The position numbers and the translations under genes are program-made. Below are positions 34,414 through 42,464 of a stretch of 64,000 nucleotides of DNA, piece by piece. Each line of letters opens with the position of its first letter. The stretch's first letter is position 1. The stretch is from the NCBI GenBank assembly GCA_910587095.1, contig CAJUMJ010000043.1, forward strand, positions 1-64,000. The letters run 5' to 3'. Below the pieces are notes generated by a model. It was not told where the DNA came from. It did not search any database and saw nothing but the letters and a program-made list of their open reading frames with translations. Origin of the DNA: an uncultured Lachnospiraceae bacterium. GTDB taxonomy: Bacteria > Bacillota > Clostridia > Lachnospirales > Lachnospiraceae.

Positions 34414-35034
34414 ATGGCAAACGTAACTGTTTATAATATGGAAGGTAAAGAAGTTGGCAATATGGACCTGAATGACGCAGTGTTTGGTGTCGAGATCAAC
34501 GAACACCTGGTACACATGGCCGTTGTGCAGAATCTTGCCAACAAACGTCAGGGCACACAGAAAGCCAAGACCCGCTCGGAGGTTTCCGGCGGCGGCAGAA
34601 AACCCTGGAGACAGAAGGGCACGGGTCATGCGAGACAGGGCTCAACCAGATCACCCCAGTGGAAGGGCGGCGGCGTTGTGTTTGCACCCACTCCCAGGGA
34701 TTATTCCTTCAAGCTGAACAAGAAGGAAAAGAGAGCGGCGCTTAAGTCGGTTCTGACAAGCAGAGTGCAGGACAACAAACTGATCGTACTCGACGAGCTC
34801 AAGTTTGACGCGATCAAGACAAAGGATTTCAAGAAGGTTATGGACAACTTAAAAGTTGACAAGGCGATGGTAGTGATCGGAGGGCAGGATGAGAACGTGA
34901 TCCTCTCCGCGAGAAACCTTCCCACAGTCGACACGGCGGTTGCTGAGAATATCAATGTGTATGACATTCTGAAGGGTGACACACTGGTGCTCACCAAGGA
35001 TGCCGTAGCCAAGATCGAGGAGGTGTTTGCATAA
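34414..35034 (+). CDS. rplD: 50S ribosomal protein L4
   Basis: This 206-residue protein starts at ATG 34414 after GGAGG; the frame is open back to 34378 but that part is not conserved. The exit-tunnel loop 'RSEVSGGGRKPWRQKGTGHARQG' (read in pieces) is complete. L4 is the autogenous repressor of the S10 operon in E. coli, making it the natural candidate ligand for the leader at 33000. It overlaps rplW by one base. Confidence 0.97.
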   Translation: MANVTVYNMEGKEVGNMDLNDAVFGVEINEHLVHMAVVQNLANKRQGTQKAKTRSEVSGGGRKPWRQKGTGHARQGSTRSPQWKGGGVVFAPTPRDYSFKLNKKEKRAALKSVLTSRVQDNKLIVLDELKFDAIKTKDFKKVMDNLKVDKAMVVIGGQDENVILSARNLPTVDTAVAENINVYDILKGDTLVLTKDAVAKIEEVFA

Positions 35035-35333
35035 TGGCAGCGATTCAATATTATGATGTGATCCTCAAACCCATTGTGACTGAGAAAAGTATGGCGGGCA
35101 TGAGCGAGAAAAAGTACACCTTCCTGGTTCATCCGGAAGCGAATAAGACACAGATCAAAGAGGCTGTGGAGAAGATGTTCGAGGGCGCGAAGGTGGCAAA
35201 GGTCAACACCATGAATCAGGTTGGAAAGACCAAGAGACGCGGCATGGTTTACGGCAAAACCGCCAAGACCAAGAAAGCGGTCGTACAGCTTACCGAGGAC
35301 AGTAAAGATATCGAGATTTTTGCAGGACTCTAA
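35034..35333 (+). CDS. rplW: 50S ribosomal protein L23
   Basis: This 99-residue L23, at the exit-tunnel mouth where trigger factor and SRP dock, shows 'DVILKPIVTEKSMAGM' and 'GKTKRRGMVYGKTAKTKKAVV' (in pieces). Its ATG overlaps the rplD stop region (TAATGG), indicating coupled translation. A 232-bp palindrome-rich gap follows. Confidence 0.97.
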   Translation: MAAIQYYDVILKPIVTEKSMAGMSEKKYTFLVHPEANKTQIKEAVEKMFEGAKVAKVNTMNQVGKTKRRGMVYGKTAKTKKAVVQLTEDSKDIEIFAGL

Positions 35334-35336
35334 CAA

Positions 35337-35530
35337 GACAAAGAGTTATTCTAAGGCGATAAAGTACATCGCCTAAGAACAACTACAGCTTTGTCTAAGA
35401 GAATCGCAAGCGATTCTCTGTAAACTCGGTTGAGAGAATCCCAAGAGGTTTTTGCAGATTCGAACAGGAAAATCCCAAATGGCACTTTGCAGATCCGGGT
35501 GGGAGAATCTCAAACGGTTCTTTCGGGTTG
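35337..35530 (+). repeat. Nested palindrome, site A (rplW-rplB gap)
   Basis: Outer stem GACAAAG (35337-35343) / CTTTGTC (35389-35395). Inner perfect 12-bp stem TTCTAAGGCGAT (35349-35360) / ATCGCCTAAGAA (35368-35379). A separate hairpin AGAGAATCG/CGATTCTCT (35398-35419) follows, then diverged 'GAGAATC-CAA' units to about 35530. Confidence 0.85.
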
Positions 35531-35565
35531 CGAAATAAATATTGAAATAAAGGAGATAAGAGATC

Positions 35566-36408
35566 ATGGCAATCAAGACATATAACCCATATACACCGTC
35601 GAGACGTAACATGACCGGCTCTGATTTCAGCGAGATCACGAAGAAGACTCCCGAGAAGGCGCTTTGTTCTTCACTGAAGAAGAACGCAGGTCGTAACAAT
35701 CAGGGTAAGATCACGGTGAGACATCATGGCGGCGGAAGCAGAAGATTATACAGGAACATTGATTTCAAGAGAAATAAAGACGGTATCAGCGCAAAGGTGA
35801 TCGGCATCGAGTATGATCCCAACAGAACGGCAAACATCGCGTTGATCTGCTATGAGGATGGTGAGAAGGCATATATCCTTGCGCCGGAAGGTTTGAAAGA
35901 CGGCATGAAGGTTATGAACGGTCCTACCGCGGAAGTAAGAATCGGTAACTGCTTACCTTTATCCGAGATTCCGGTAGGTACGCTGGTACACAACATTGAG
36001 TTATATCCGGGGAAGGGCGGCCAGATGGTTCGTTCCGCAGGCAACAGCGCGCAGCTCATGGCGAAGGAAGGCAAGTATGCGACTCTGAGACTTCCCTCCG
36101 GCGAGATGAGAATGGTTCCGATCGTGTGCAGAGCGACTGTCGGTACAGTCGGCAACACGGATCACAACCTGATCAAGATCGGTAAGGCGGGACGTAAGCG
36201 TCACATGGGTATCCGTCCTACAGTCCGCGGTTCTGTTATGAACCCGAACGACCACCCGCACGGCGGCGGTGAGGGCCGCGCTCCGATTGGACGTCCGGGC
36301 CCGTGTACACCTTGGGGCAAGCCTGCGCTCGGTCTTAAGACCCGTAAGCAGAAGAAAGCTTCCAATAAGCTGATTGTGAGAAGAAGAGACGGCAGAGCCA
36401 TCAAATAA
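35566..36408 (+). CDS. rplB: 50S ribosomal protein L2
   Basis: This 280-residue L2 begins 'MAIKTYNPYTPSRRNMTGSD', with the RNA-binding core 'GRNNQGKITVRHHGGGSRR' and the C-terminal 'MNPNDHPHGGGEGRAPIGRP' that lies at the peptidyl-transferase centre. It follows site A palindromes and has AAAGGAGATAAGAG upstream. All functional loops are present. Confidence 0.97.
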   Translation: MAIKTYNPYTPSRRNMTGSDFSEITKKTPEKALCSSLKKNAGRNNQGKITVRHHGGGSRRLYRNIDFKRNKDGISAKVIGIEYDPNRTANIALICYEDGEKAYILAPEGLKDGMKVMNGPTAEVRIGNCLPLSEIPVGTLVHNIELYPGKGGQMVRSAGNSAQLMAKEGKYATLRLPSGEMRMVPIVCRATVGTVGNTDHNLIKIGKAGRKRHMGIRPTVRGSVMNPNDHPHGGGEGRAPIGRPGPCTPWGKPALGLKTRKQKKASNKLIVRRRDGRAIK

Positions 36409-36410
36409 CA

Positions 36411-36501
36411 AACCGAAAGGAATTTGTAAGGCGTCGGAAGACGCCGCCTAAGAAATTCTATAGTTTCGGTTGGAAGAATTGCACAAGACGGCAATTCTTC
36501 C
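36411..36501 (+). repeat. Nested palindrome, site B (rplB-rpsS gap)
   Basis: Outer stem AACCGAAA (36411-36418) / TTTCGGTT (36464-36471). The inner part is TAAGGCGTC...GACGCCGCCTAAGAAATTC. A second hairpin GGAAGAATTG/CAATTCTTCC (36472-36501) follows. Confidence 0.85.
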
Positions 36502-36548
36502 GGTGCTGCCGGATTGTGATAAATGAAAATGATTCAGGAGGAGAGATC

Positions 36549-36830
36549 ATGGCAAGATCATTGAAAAAAGGACCGTTTGCGGATGCGAGCTTACTGAAAA
36601 AAGTAGATGCTATGAATGCGTCGGGACAGAAGCAGGTTATCAAGACCTGGTCCCGCCGGTCTACAATTTTCCCTTCTTTCGTGGGACACACGTTTGCGGT
36701 TCATGACGGAAGAAAGCACGTACCGGTATATGTTACAGAGGACATGGTTGGACACAAGCTCGGTGAGTTCGTGGCGACCAGAACTTATAGAGGACATGAT
36801 AAGGACGAGAGAAAGTCCAAGGTTCGCTAA
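36549..36830 (+). CDS. rpsS: 30S ribosomal protein S19
   Basis: This 93-residue S19 starts 'MARSLKKGPFADASLLKKV' at ATG 36549 after AGGAGGAGAG. 'TWSRRSTIFPSFVGHTFAVHDG' (read in pieces) and 'LGEFVATRTYRGH' are typical. It binds the head of the 30S with S13. The in-frame ATG at 36516 is a nonconserved extension and is rejected. Confidence 0.97.
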   Translation: MARSLKKGPFADASLLKKVDAMNASGQKQVIKTWSRRSTIFPSFVGHTFAVHDGRKHVPVYVTEDMVGHKLGEFVATRTYRGHDKDERKSKVR

Positions 36831-36851
36831 TTTGAAAGGAGGCTTCAATCT

Positions 36852-37256
36852 ATGGCTAAAGGACATAGATCCCAGATAAAGAGAGAGAGAAACGCGAACA
36901 AGGATGTCAGACCTTCGGCAAAGCTGTCTTATGCACGCGTGTCTGTACAGAAAGCTTGTTTCGTGTTAGATGCGATCAGGGGGAAGGATGTCGAGACAGC
37001 GCTCGGAATCCTCGCATATAATCCCAGATATGCGTCCAGCATCATCAAAAAGCTGCTGGAGTCGGCAATCGCAAACGCCGAGTACAAATACAGTCAGGAT
37101 CCCACAAAGTACCCGAATCCGGAAAACCTTTATGTGGCTGAGTGTTATGCCAATAAAGGGCCTACCATGAAGAGGATTCAGCCCAGAGCACAGGGCAGAG
37201 CTTACAGGATTGAGAAGAGAATGAGCCACATCACGATCGTTCTCGATGCAAGATAG
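36852..37256 (+). CDS. rplV: 50S ribosomal protein L22
   Basis: This 134-residue L22 has a basic N-terminal extension ('MAKGHRSQIKRERNANKDVR') ahead of the usual start of the fold ('AKLSYARVSVQKACFVLDAI'). The exit-tunnel hairpin is at 'GPTMKRIQPRAQGRAYRI'. The extension is common in clostridial L22. GAAAGGAGG precedes the start, and rpsC follows after 24 bases. Confidence 0.97.
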   Translation: MAKGHRSQIKRERNANKDVRPSAKLSYARVSVQKACFVLDAIRGKDVETALGILAYNPRYASSIIKKLLESAIANAEYKYSQDPTKYPNPENLYVAECYANKGPTMKRIQPRAQGRAYRIEKRMSHITIVLDAR

Positions 37257-37280
37257 GATCAGATTAGGAAGGAGAACAAC

Positions 37281-37937
37281 ATGGGACAGAAAGTTAATCC
37301 ACACGGATTGAGAGTCGGTATCATCAAGGATTGGGATTCCAAATGGTATGCGGACGGGGAGTTTGCGGACTTTTTAGTAGAAGATTACAATATCAGAGAG
37401 TTTTTGAAGAAGAAGCTGTACAGCGCGGGTATCTCCAAGATTGAGATCGAGAGAGCTTCCGACAGAGTGAAAGTTATCATCTACACTGCGAAGCCCGGCG
37501 TTGTGATCGGCAAGGGCGGCGCTGAGATCGAGGTGACGAAGAAAGAACTTTCCAAGATGACGGGTAAGAAGGTTCTTGTGGACATCAAGGAGATCAAAAG
37601 GCCCGATAAGGATGCGCAGCTTGTGGCGGAGAATATTGCGCAGCAGCTTGAGAATCGTGTATCCTTCAGACGTGCTATGAAATCCTGCATGGGTCGTACC
37701 ATGAAGGCGGGCGCGGAAGGTATCAAGGCAGCCGTATCCGGACGTCTTGGCGGCGCGGACATCGCGCGCAGCGAGTTCTACAGCGAGGGAACCATTCCGC
37801 TGCAGACTTTGAGAGCAGACATTGACTATGGTTTCGCAGAGGCGGACACCACCTACGGTAAGCTCGGTGTAAAGGTATGGATTTACAAAGGCGAGGTACT
37901 TCCGACTAAATCTAACAAGGAAGGGAGCGATAAATAA
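37281..37937 (+). CDS. rpsC: 30S ribosomal protein S3
   Basis: This 218-residue S3 has a KH domain near residue 60-70 ('KVIIYTAKPGVVIGKGGAEI', GxxG = GKGG) and C-terminal 'GIKAAVSGRLGGADIARSE'. It guards the mRNA entry channel. Its stop overlaps the rplP start (TAATG). Confidence 0.97.
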   Translation: MGQKVNPHGLRVGIIKDWDSKWYADGEFADFLVEDYNIREFLKKKLYSAGISKIEIERASDRVKVIIYTAKPGVVIGKGGAEIEVTKKELSKMTGKKVLVDIKEIKRPDKDAQLVAENIAQQLENRVSFRRAMKSCMGRTMKAGAEGIKAAVSGRLGGADIARSEFYSEGTIPLQTLRADIDYGFAEADTTYGKLGVKVWIYKGEVLPTKSNKEGSDK

Positions 37938-38374
37938 TGTTAATGCCAAAAAGAGTAAAACGTCGTAAACAGTTCCGTGGTTCCATGGCGGGTAAAGCGA
38001 CCCGCGGCAACACGATTACCTACGGTGAGTACGGTATTGTTGCTATGGAGCCCTGTTGGATCAAGTCCAATCAGATAGAGGCGGCCCGTGTCGCTATGAC
38101 AAGATATATCAAGCGTGGCGGTAAAGTTTGGATCAAGATTTTCCCGGATAAGCCTGTGACTGCAAAGCCGGCAGAGACACGTATGGGTTCCGGTAAGGGA
38201 ACTTTGGAATATTGGGTAGCTGTGGTTAAGCCCGGCCGCGTGATGTTTGAGATCGCCGGAGTGAGTGAGGATGTGGCAAAGGAGGCGCTGCGTCTGGCAA
38301 CCCATAAACTTCCCTGCAAATGTAAAATTGTTTCAAAGGCGGATTTGGAAGGCGGTGTGGCAAATGAAAACTAA
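37937..38374 (+). CDS. rplP: 50S ribosomal protein L16
   Basis: This 145-residue L16 starts 'MLMPKRVKRRKQFRGSMAGK' and contains 'GTLEYWVAVVKPGRVMFEI'. It organises the A-site of the large subunit. The start overlaps the rpsC stop; ATG 37943 is an alternative only two codons on. Its end overlaps the rpmC start. Confidence 0.97.
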   Translation: MLMPKRVKRRKQFRGSMAGKATRGNTITYGEYGIVAMEPCWIKSNQIEAARVAMTRYIKRGGKVWIKIFPDKPVTAKPAETRMGSGKGTLEYWVAVVKPGRVMFEIAGVSEDVAKEALRLATHKLPCKCKIVSKADLEGGVANEN

Positions 38375-38570
38375 TAAATATGTGGAAGATTTAAATAAAA
38401 AATCCGATGCTGAATTAGCACAGGAGCTTGTAGACGCTAAGAAAGAGCTTTTCAATTTGAGATTCCAGAACGCGACAAACCAGTTGGATAATACGGCGCG
38501 GATCAAAGAAGTGAGAAGGAATATCGCCAGAATCCAGACGGTGATAACACAGAAAGCAAAGACTGTATAA
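38364..38570 (+). CDS. rpmC: 50S ribosomal protein L29
   Basis: This 68-residue all-helical L29 starts 'MKTNKYVEDLNKKSDAELAQ', with 'ELFNLRFQNATNQLDNTARI' and 'RRNIARIQTVI'. ATG 38364 lies inside the end of rplP, with GGAAGGCGG upstream. The in-frame extension back to 38265 is shadow coding within rplP. Confidence 0.97.
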   Translation: MKTNKYVEDLNKKSDAELAQELVDAKKELFNLRFQNATNQLDNTARIKEVRRNIARIQTVITQKAKTV

Positions 38571-38574
38571 TATG

Positions 38575-38655
38575 GCGAGAGCGTAAGAATTGCGAACGCA
38601 TCTTGCAGATTTCGCGGAAGTGAAATCAGTTTCGCGATAGCGAAATCAGAGGAAA
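38575..38655 (+). repeat. Palindromes in the rpmC-rpsQ gap
   Basis: Short stems, the clearest being TTTCGC-GATA-GCGAAA just before the rpsQ ribosome-binding site, and an overlapping GATTTCGC / GTGAAATC pair upstream. It lacks the TCTAAGGCGTC core of sites A-G, so it is a simpler member of the pattern. Confidence 0.55.
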
Positions 38656-38668
38656 GGAGATATTAATC

Positions 38669-38923
38669 GTGGAAAGAAATCTGAGAAAAACTCGTACCGG
38701 CAAGGTTACAAGCAATAAGATGGATAAGACCATTGTGGTTGCGATCGAGGATCACGTAAAGCATCCGCTTTACAAGAAGATCGTTAAGAAGACCTACAAG
38801 TTAAAGGCGCACGACGAGAACAATGAGTGCAGCATCGGCGATACCGTTAAGGTGATGGAAACCAGACCCTTATCCAAGGATAAGAGATGGAGACTTGTGG
38901 AGATCGTTGAGAAAGTTAAATAA
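38669..38923 (+). CDS. rpsQ: 30S ribosomal protein S17
   Basis: This 84-residue S17 reads from GTG 38669 ('MERNLRKTRTGKVTSNKMDK'), then 'TIVVAIEDHVKHPLYKKIV' and 'ETRPLSKDKRWRLVEI'. It is an OB-fold assembly protein of the 30S. The start is supported by AAAGGAGA ten bases before. Confidence 0.97.
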   Translation: MERNLRKTRTGKVTSNKMDKTIVVAIEDHVKHPLYKKIVKKTYKLKAHDENNECSIGDTVKVMETRPLSKDKRWRLVEIVEKVK

Positions 38924-38925
38924 CA

Positions 38926-39010
38926 AACTGAAGAGATTTTCTAAGGCGTCAGAGAACGCCGCCTAAGAAAAACTATAACTTCAGTTGCGAGATTTGCTTC
39001 GCAAACTCGG
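38926..39010 (+). repeat. Nested palindrome, site C (rpsQ-rplN gap)
   Basis: Outer stem AACTGAAG (38926-38933) / CTTCAGTT (38979-38986). Inner TTTTCTAAGGCGTC...CGCCGCCTAAGAAAA. A second hairpin CGAG-TTGC-TTC-GCAA-CTCG follows. The remaining gap to 39132 is diverged 'GAAGATTTTTGAC...ATTCTTCC' sequence with no gene. Confidence 0.85.
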
Positions 39011-39132
39011 ATCGGATTGACCAGACGAATCTATATCCGGTTTGGAAGATTTTTGACAAAATTCTTCCGGACTCGAATGAAATCAGTTAGTCAGATTGAT
39101 GAGTTAAAAGATTAAGATAAGGAGAAGATAGC

Positions 39133-39501
39133 ATGATTCAACAGGAAAGCAGATTGAAGGTTGCTGATAATACCGGTGCAAAAGAACTCCTGTGCATCAG
39201 AGTTATGGGCGGATCTACAAGAAGATATGCGCGTATAGGTGATACCATCGTCGCTACGGTCAAAGATGCAACACCAGGCGGCGTTGTAAAAAAAGGCGAT
39301 GTCGTTAAGGCTGTAGTTGTGCGCACCGTGAAGGGCGCAAGACGTAAAGACGGATCTTATATCAGATTTGACGAAAATGCTGCTGTTATCATCAAGGATG
39401 ATAAGACTCCCAGAGGAACCCGTATTTTTGGACCAGTAGCAAGAGAGCTTCGTGATAAACAGTTTATGAAAATTGTTTCACTGGCTCCGGAAGTATTATA
39501 G
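39133..39501 (+). CDS. rplN: 50S ribosomal protein L14
   Basis: This 122-residue L14 begins 'MIQQESRLKVADNTGAKELL', with 'CIRVMGGSTRRYARIGDTI' and 'GTRIFGPVARELRDKQFMKI'. It forms an intersubunit bridge and binds the silencing factor RsfS. AAGGAGAAGATAGC precedes it, and rplX follows after 11 bases. Confidence 0.97.
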   Translation: MIQQESRLKVADNTGAKELLCIRVMGGSTRRYARIGDTIVATVKDATPGGVVKKGDVVKAVVVRTVKGARRKDGSYIRFDENAAVIIKDDKTPRGTRIFGPVARELRDKQFMKIVSLAPEVL

Positions 39502-39512
39502 GAGGTGCCGGT

Positions 39513-39824
39513 ATGTCAACGTTTAAGATTAAGAAGGGTGATACCGTTAAGGTGATCGCCGGCAAGGATAAGGACAAGGAAGGCAAAGTTATTTCCGTAG
39601 ACAGGAAAAACAATAAGGTAATAGTGGAGGGCATCAACAAGATCACAAAGCATGAAAAGCCTTCCATGGCAAACCAGAATGGCGGCATCATTCAGAAGGA
39701 GGCTCCCATCGAGGCTTCTAATGTGATGTATGTGCATAAGGGCAAGGCGACCAGGATCGGTTTTAAGGTCGAGAACGGTAAAAAGGTACGTTACGCGAAG
39801 TCCACAGGCGATGTTGTAGACTAA
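39513..39824 (+). CDS. rplX: 50S ribosomal protein L24
   Basis: This 103-residue L24 has a KOW motif at the N-terminus ('KIKKGDTVKVIAGKDKDKEG') and 'KPSMANQNGGIIQKEAPIEA'. It starts early 50S assembly. GGAGGTGCCGGT precedes the ATG. Confidence 0.97.
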   Translation: MSTFKIKKGDTVKVIAGKDKDKEGKVISVDRKNNKVIVEGINKITKHEKPSMANQNGGIIQKEAPIEASNVMYVHKGKATRIGFKVENGKKVRYAKSTGDVVD

Positions 39825-39888
39825 ATAACCCTGTGAACGAAAGAGCTGAAATAAAAAGTAAATTATCTGAGAAAGGAGATCCAGAGCG

Positions 39889-40431
39889 TTGAGTAGTAGA
39901 CTTAAGGATATGTATAAAAACGAGATCGTAGATGCTATGGTCAAAAAGTTTGGATATAAAAATGTCATGCAAGTTCCGAAGCTCGAGAAGATTGTGATCA
40001 ATATGGGCGTCGGTGAAGCGAAGGAGAACGCGAAGGTGCTGGAGTCTGCGGTGAGTGATATGGAAACCATCACAGGCCAGAAAGCGGTTATCACAAAGGC
40101 GAAGCATTCTATCGCTAACTTTAAGATCAGAGAGGGACAGTCGATCGGCTGCAAGACTACGCTTCGCGGCGACAAGATGTATGAGTTTCTGGACAGACTC
40201 GTGAATCTTGCGCTTCCCCGTGTGCGTGACTTCAGAGGCGTAAACGCTAATTCCTTTGATGGCAGAGGCAACTATGCGCTCGGTATCAAGGAGCAGATCA
40301 TTTTCCCTGAGATCGAGTACGATAAGGTGGATAAGGTGAGAGGTATGGATGTTATTTTCGTAACCACTGCCAAGACAGACGAGGAAGCCCGTGAATTGTT
40401 GAGATTGTTTAATATGCCATTCGCCAAATAG
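39889..40431 (+). CDS. rplE: 50S ribosomal protein L5
   Basis: This 180-residue L5 uses TTG 39889 (AAAGGAGATCCAGAGCG upstream), giving 'MSSRLKDMYKNEIVDAMVKK'. 'VPKLEKIVINMGVGEAKENA' and 'LPRVRDFRGVNANSFDGRGN' are diagnostic. It binds 5S rRNA and P-site tRNA. The rare TTG start may lower its translation. Confidence 0.95.
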   Translation: MSSRLKDMYKNEIVDAMVKKFGYKNVMQVPKLEKIVINMGVGEAKENAKVLESAVSDMETITGQKAVITKAKHSIANFKIREGQSIGCKTTLRGDKMYEFLDRLVNLALPRVRDFRGVNANSFDGRGNYALGIKEQIIFPEIEYDKVDKVRGMDVIFVTTAKTDEEARELLRLFNMPFAK

Positions 40432-40445
40432 AAGGAGGTAAGTTC

Positions 40446-40631
40446 ATGGCTAAGACAGCAATGAAGATCAAACAGCAGCGCAAACCGAAGTTCTCCACCA
40501 GAGCATACAACCGCTGCAAAATCTGTGGTCGTCCACATGCTTATTTGAGAAAATACGGAATCTGCAGAATTTGTTTCCGCGAGTTAGCATATAAAGGACA
40601 GATTCCCGGCGTAAAGAAAGCGAGCTGGTAA
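40446..40631 (+). CDS. rpsZ: 30S ribosomal protein S14, zinc type
   Basis: This short 61-residue C+ form has four zinc-binding cysteines, C24, C27, C40 and C43 ('CKICGRPHAYLRKYGICRIC'). The longer zinc-free paralogue used under zinc limitation is not in the window. GAAGGAGGTAAGTTC precedes the start. Confidence 0.97.
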   Translation: MAKTAMKIKQQRKPKFSTRAYNRCKICGRPHAYLRKYGICRICFRELAYKGQIPGVKKASW

Positions 40632-40634
40632 CAA

Positions 40635-40825
40635 AACCAAAAGATTTTCTATGGCGTCTGGAGGACGCCGCCCAAGAAAATCTAAGTTTGGTTTGCGAGT
40701 CTGCTTCGCAGACTCGGTGGCAAAAGAATTTCTAAGGCGTCAGAAAAACGCCGCCTAAGAAATACTATGTTTGGCTTGCGAGAAGAATTTCTAAGCCGGC
40801 AAAGAACGCTGCCTAAGAAATGTCA
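40635..40825 (+). repeat. Nested palindromes, site D (rpsZ-rpsH gap)
   Basis: Outer stem AACCAAA (40635-40641) / TTTGGTT (40687-40693) around TTTTCTATGGCGTC...GACGCCGCCCAAGAAAA. The hairpin GCGAGTCTGC-TTC-GCAGACTCG follows. Two more TTTCTAAG...CTAAGAAA units (about 40729-40765 and 40786-40820) come after it, the last with decayed stems. Confidence 0.85.
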
Positions 40826-40854
40826 AGTAAAGTAAAATAGGAGGAAACCAAATC

Positions 40855-41256
40855 ATGACAATGAGCGATCCGATTGCAGATATGCTTACAAGAATCCGTA
40901 ACGCGAATACTGCAAAGCATGATACAGTAGATGTGCCCTCATCCAAGATGAAGCTGGCTATCGCGCAGATTCTCTTAGAGGAAGGGTATATCAGAAAATT
41001 CGACGTGATCGAGAACGGTAGTTTCAAGACCATCCATATCACTTTAAAGTATGGAGAGGACAAGAACGATAAGATCATTTCAGGAATCAAGAGAATTTCC
41101 AAACCCGGTCTTCGTGTGTATGCGGGTAAGGAAGAGCTGCCTAGAGTGCTCGGGGGTCTTGGTGTGGCGATTATTTCCACAAATCAGGGCGTTGTGACCG
41201 ATAAGAAGGCGAGAGAGCTCCAGGTAGGCGGCGAAGTACTCGCATTTGTCTGGTAA
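40855..41256 (+). CDS. rpsH: 30S ribosomal protein S8
   Basis: This 133-residue S8 starts 'MTMSDPIADMLTRIRNANTA', and its C-terminus 'GVAIISTNQGVVTDKKAREL' plus 'GGEVLAFVW' is typical. S8 is the autogenous regulator of the spc operon in E. coli. Whether it binds any of the flanking palindromes is untested. AGGAGG precedes the start. Confidence 0.97.
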   Translation: MTMSDPIADMLTRIRNANTAKHDTVDVPSSKMKLAIAQILLEEGYIRKFDVIENGSFKTIHITLKYGEDKNDKIISGIKRISKPGLRVYAGKEELPRVLGGLGVAIISTNQGVVTDKKARELQVGGEVLAFVW

Positions 41257-41260
41257 AAAA

Positions 41261-41460
41261 GTGAGAAGAATTTCTAAGGCGTCAAAGAACGCCGCCTAAG
41301 AAATGCTAAGTCTCACTTGCGAGTTTGCTTCGCAACCTCGGTTGGTGAGAAGAATTTCTAGGGCGTCAAAAAACGCCGCCTAAGAAATGCTAAGTCTCAC
41401 TTGCGAGTTTGCTTCGTGACCTCGGTTGGTGAGAAGAACTGCTAAACCAGCAGATGGATT
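41261..41460 (+). repeat. 84-bp tandem palindromic repeats, site E (rpsH-rplF gap)
   Basis: Units beginning GTGAGAAGAA at 41261, 41345 and 41429 are spaced exactly 84 bp. Each of the first two holds stem GTGAGA/TCTCAC around TTTCTA-GGCGTC...CGCCGCCTAAGAAATGC, then hairpin GCGAG-TTTGCTTCG...CTCGG. The third is truncated, ending in CTGCTAAACCAGCAG. Copies differ at only a few positions. Confidence 0.9.
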
Positions 41461-41512
41461 TTTGAGTCTGACGTAAATCATTTATATTACAAATAAAACA
41501 GGAGGTACGGGC

Positions 41513-42055
41513 ATGTCACGTATAGGAAGAATGCCAATCGCTATCCCCGCAGGTGTGACTGTGGAGGTTGCAGAAAATAATAAAGTGACTGTAAAAGGTC
41601 CCAAGGGAACTCTTGAGAGAGTGCTTCCCGCAGAGATGGAAATCAAGATAGAGGGCGAGCAGATTGTTGTAACAAGACCCAATGACTTGAAAAAGATGAA
41701 ATCCTTCCATGGTCTGACCAGAACATTGCTTAACAATATGGTGGTTGGTGTTACGGATGGCTATGAGAAGAAGCTTGAGGTTAACGGTGTTGGTTACAGA
41801 GCGGCGAAATCCGGCAATAAGCTCACATTAAACTTAGGATACTCCCACCCCGTAGAGATGACAGACCCTGAGGGCATCGAGACAGTTGTGGAAGGTCAGA
41901 ATCTGATCATCGTCAAGGGAATCGATAAAGAAAAAGTAGGTCAGTTTGCGGCTGAAATCAGAGACAAGAGACGGCCTGAGCCTTATAAGGGCAAGGGTAT
42001 CAAGTATGCTGATGAGACGATCAGACGTAAAGTTGGTAAGACCGGTAAGAAATAA
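41513..42055 (+). CDS. rplF: 50S ribosomal protein L6
   Basis: This 180-residue protein has two L6 folds: 'MSRIGRMPIAIPAGVTVEV' and, near the end, 'DKEKVGQFAAEIRDKRRPEP' and 'YKGKGIKYADETIRRKVGKT'. It sits near the sarcin-ricin loop. AGGAGGTACGGGC precedes the start. Confidence 0.97.
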   Translation: MSRIGRMPIAIPAGVTVEVAENNKVTVKGPKGTLERVLPAEMEIKIEGEQIVVTRPNDLKKMKSFHGLTRTLLNNMVVGVTDGYEKKLEVNGVGYRAAKSGNKLTLNLGYSHPVEMTDPEGIETVVEGQNLIIVKGIDKEKVGQFAAEIRDKRRPEPYKGKGIKYADETIRRKVGKTGKK

Positions 42056-42069
42056 CAGATAAGGAGAGT

Positions 42070-42444
42070 ATGGAAATGGTTAAGAAGGAATCGAGACAAA
42101 AAGTTCGAGTTAAGAAACATAACAGAATGCGCAACCGTTTCAGCGGTACTGCTGAGAGGCCGCGTCTGGCTGTGTTCAGAAGCAATAATCATATGTATGC
42201 TCAAATTATTGACGACACGGTGGGAAATACCTTAGTCTCCGCATCGACTCTCGAGAAGAGCGTTGGAAGCGAGCTTAAGAAGACCAATGACGTTGAGGCG
42301 GCAGCATATGTGGGAACAGTGATCGCTAAGAGAGCAATTGAGAAAGGCATCAAGACCGTTGTCTTTGACAGAGGCGGTTTCATATACCAGGGCAAGATTG
42401 CGGCATTAGCGGACGCGGCCAGAGAAGCTGGCCTGGAATTCTAG
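42070..42444 (+). CDS. rplR: 50S ribosomal protein L18
   Basis: This 124-residue L18 has a basic N-terminus ('KKESRQKVRVKKHNRMRNRF'), 'RPRLAVFRSNNHMYAQIIDD' and 'GIKTVVFDRGGFIYQGKIAA'. It delivers 5S rRNA with L5. The start may be ATG 42070 or, two codons on, 42076. Confidence 0.96.
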   Translation: MEMVKKESRQKVRVKKHNRMRNRFSGTAERPRLAVFRSNNHMYAQIIDDTVGNTLVSASTLEKSVGSELKKTNDVEAAAYVGTVIAKRAIEKGIKTVVFDRGGFIYQGKIAALADAAREAGLEF

Positions 42445-42464
42445 GAAGGGAGAAAGAAGATCAC

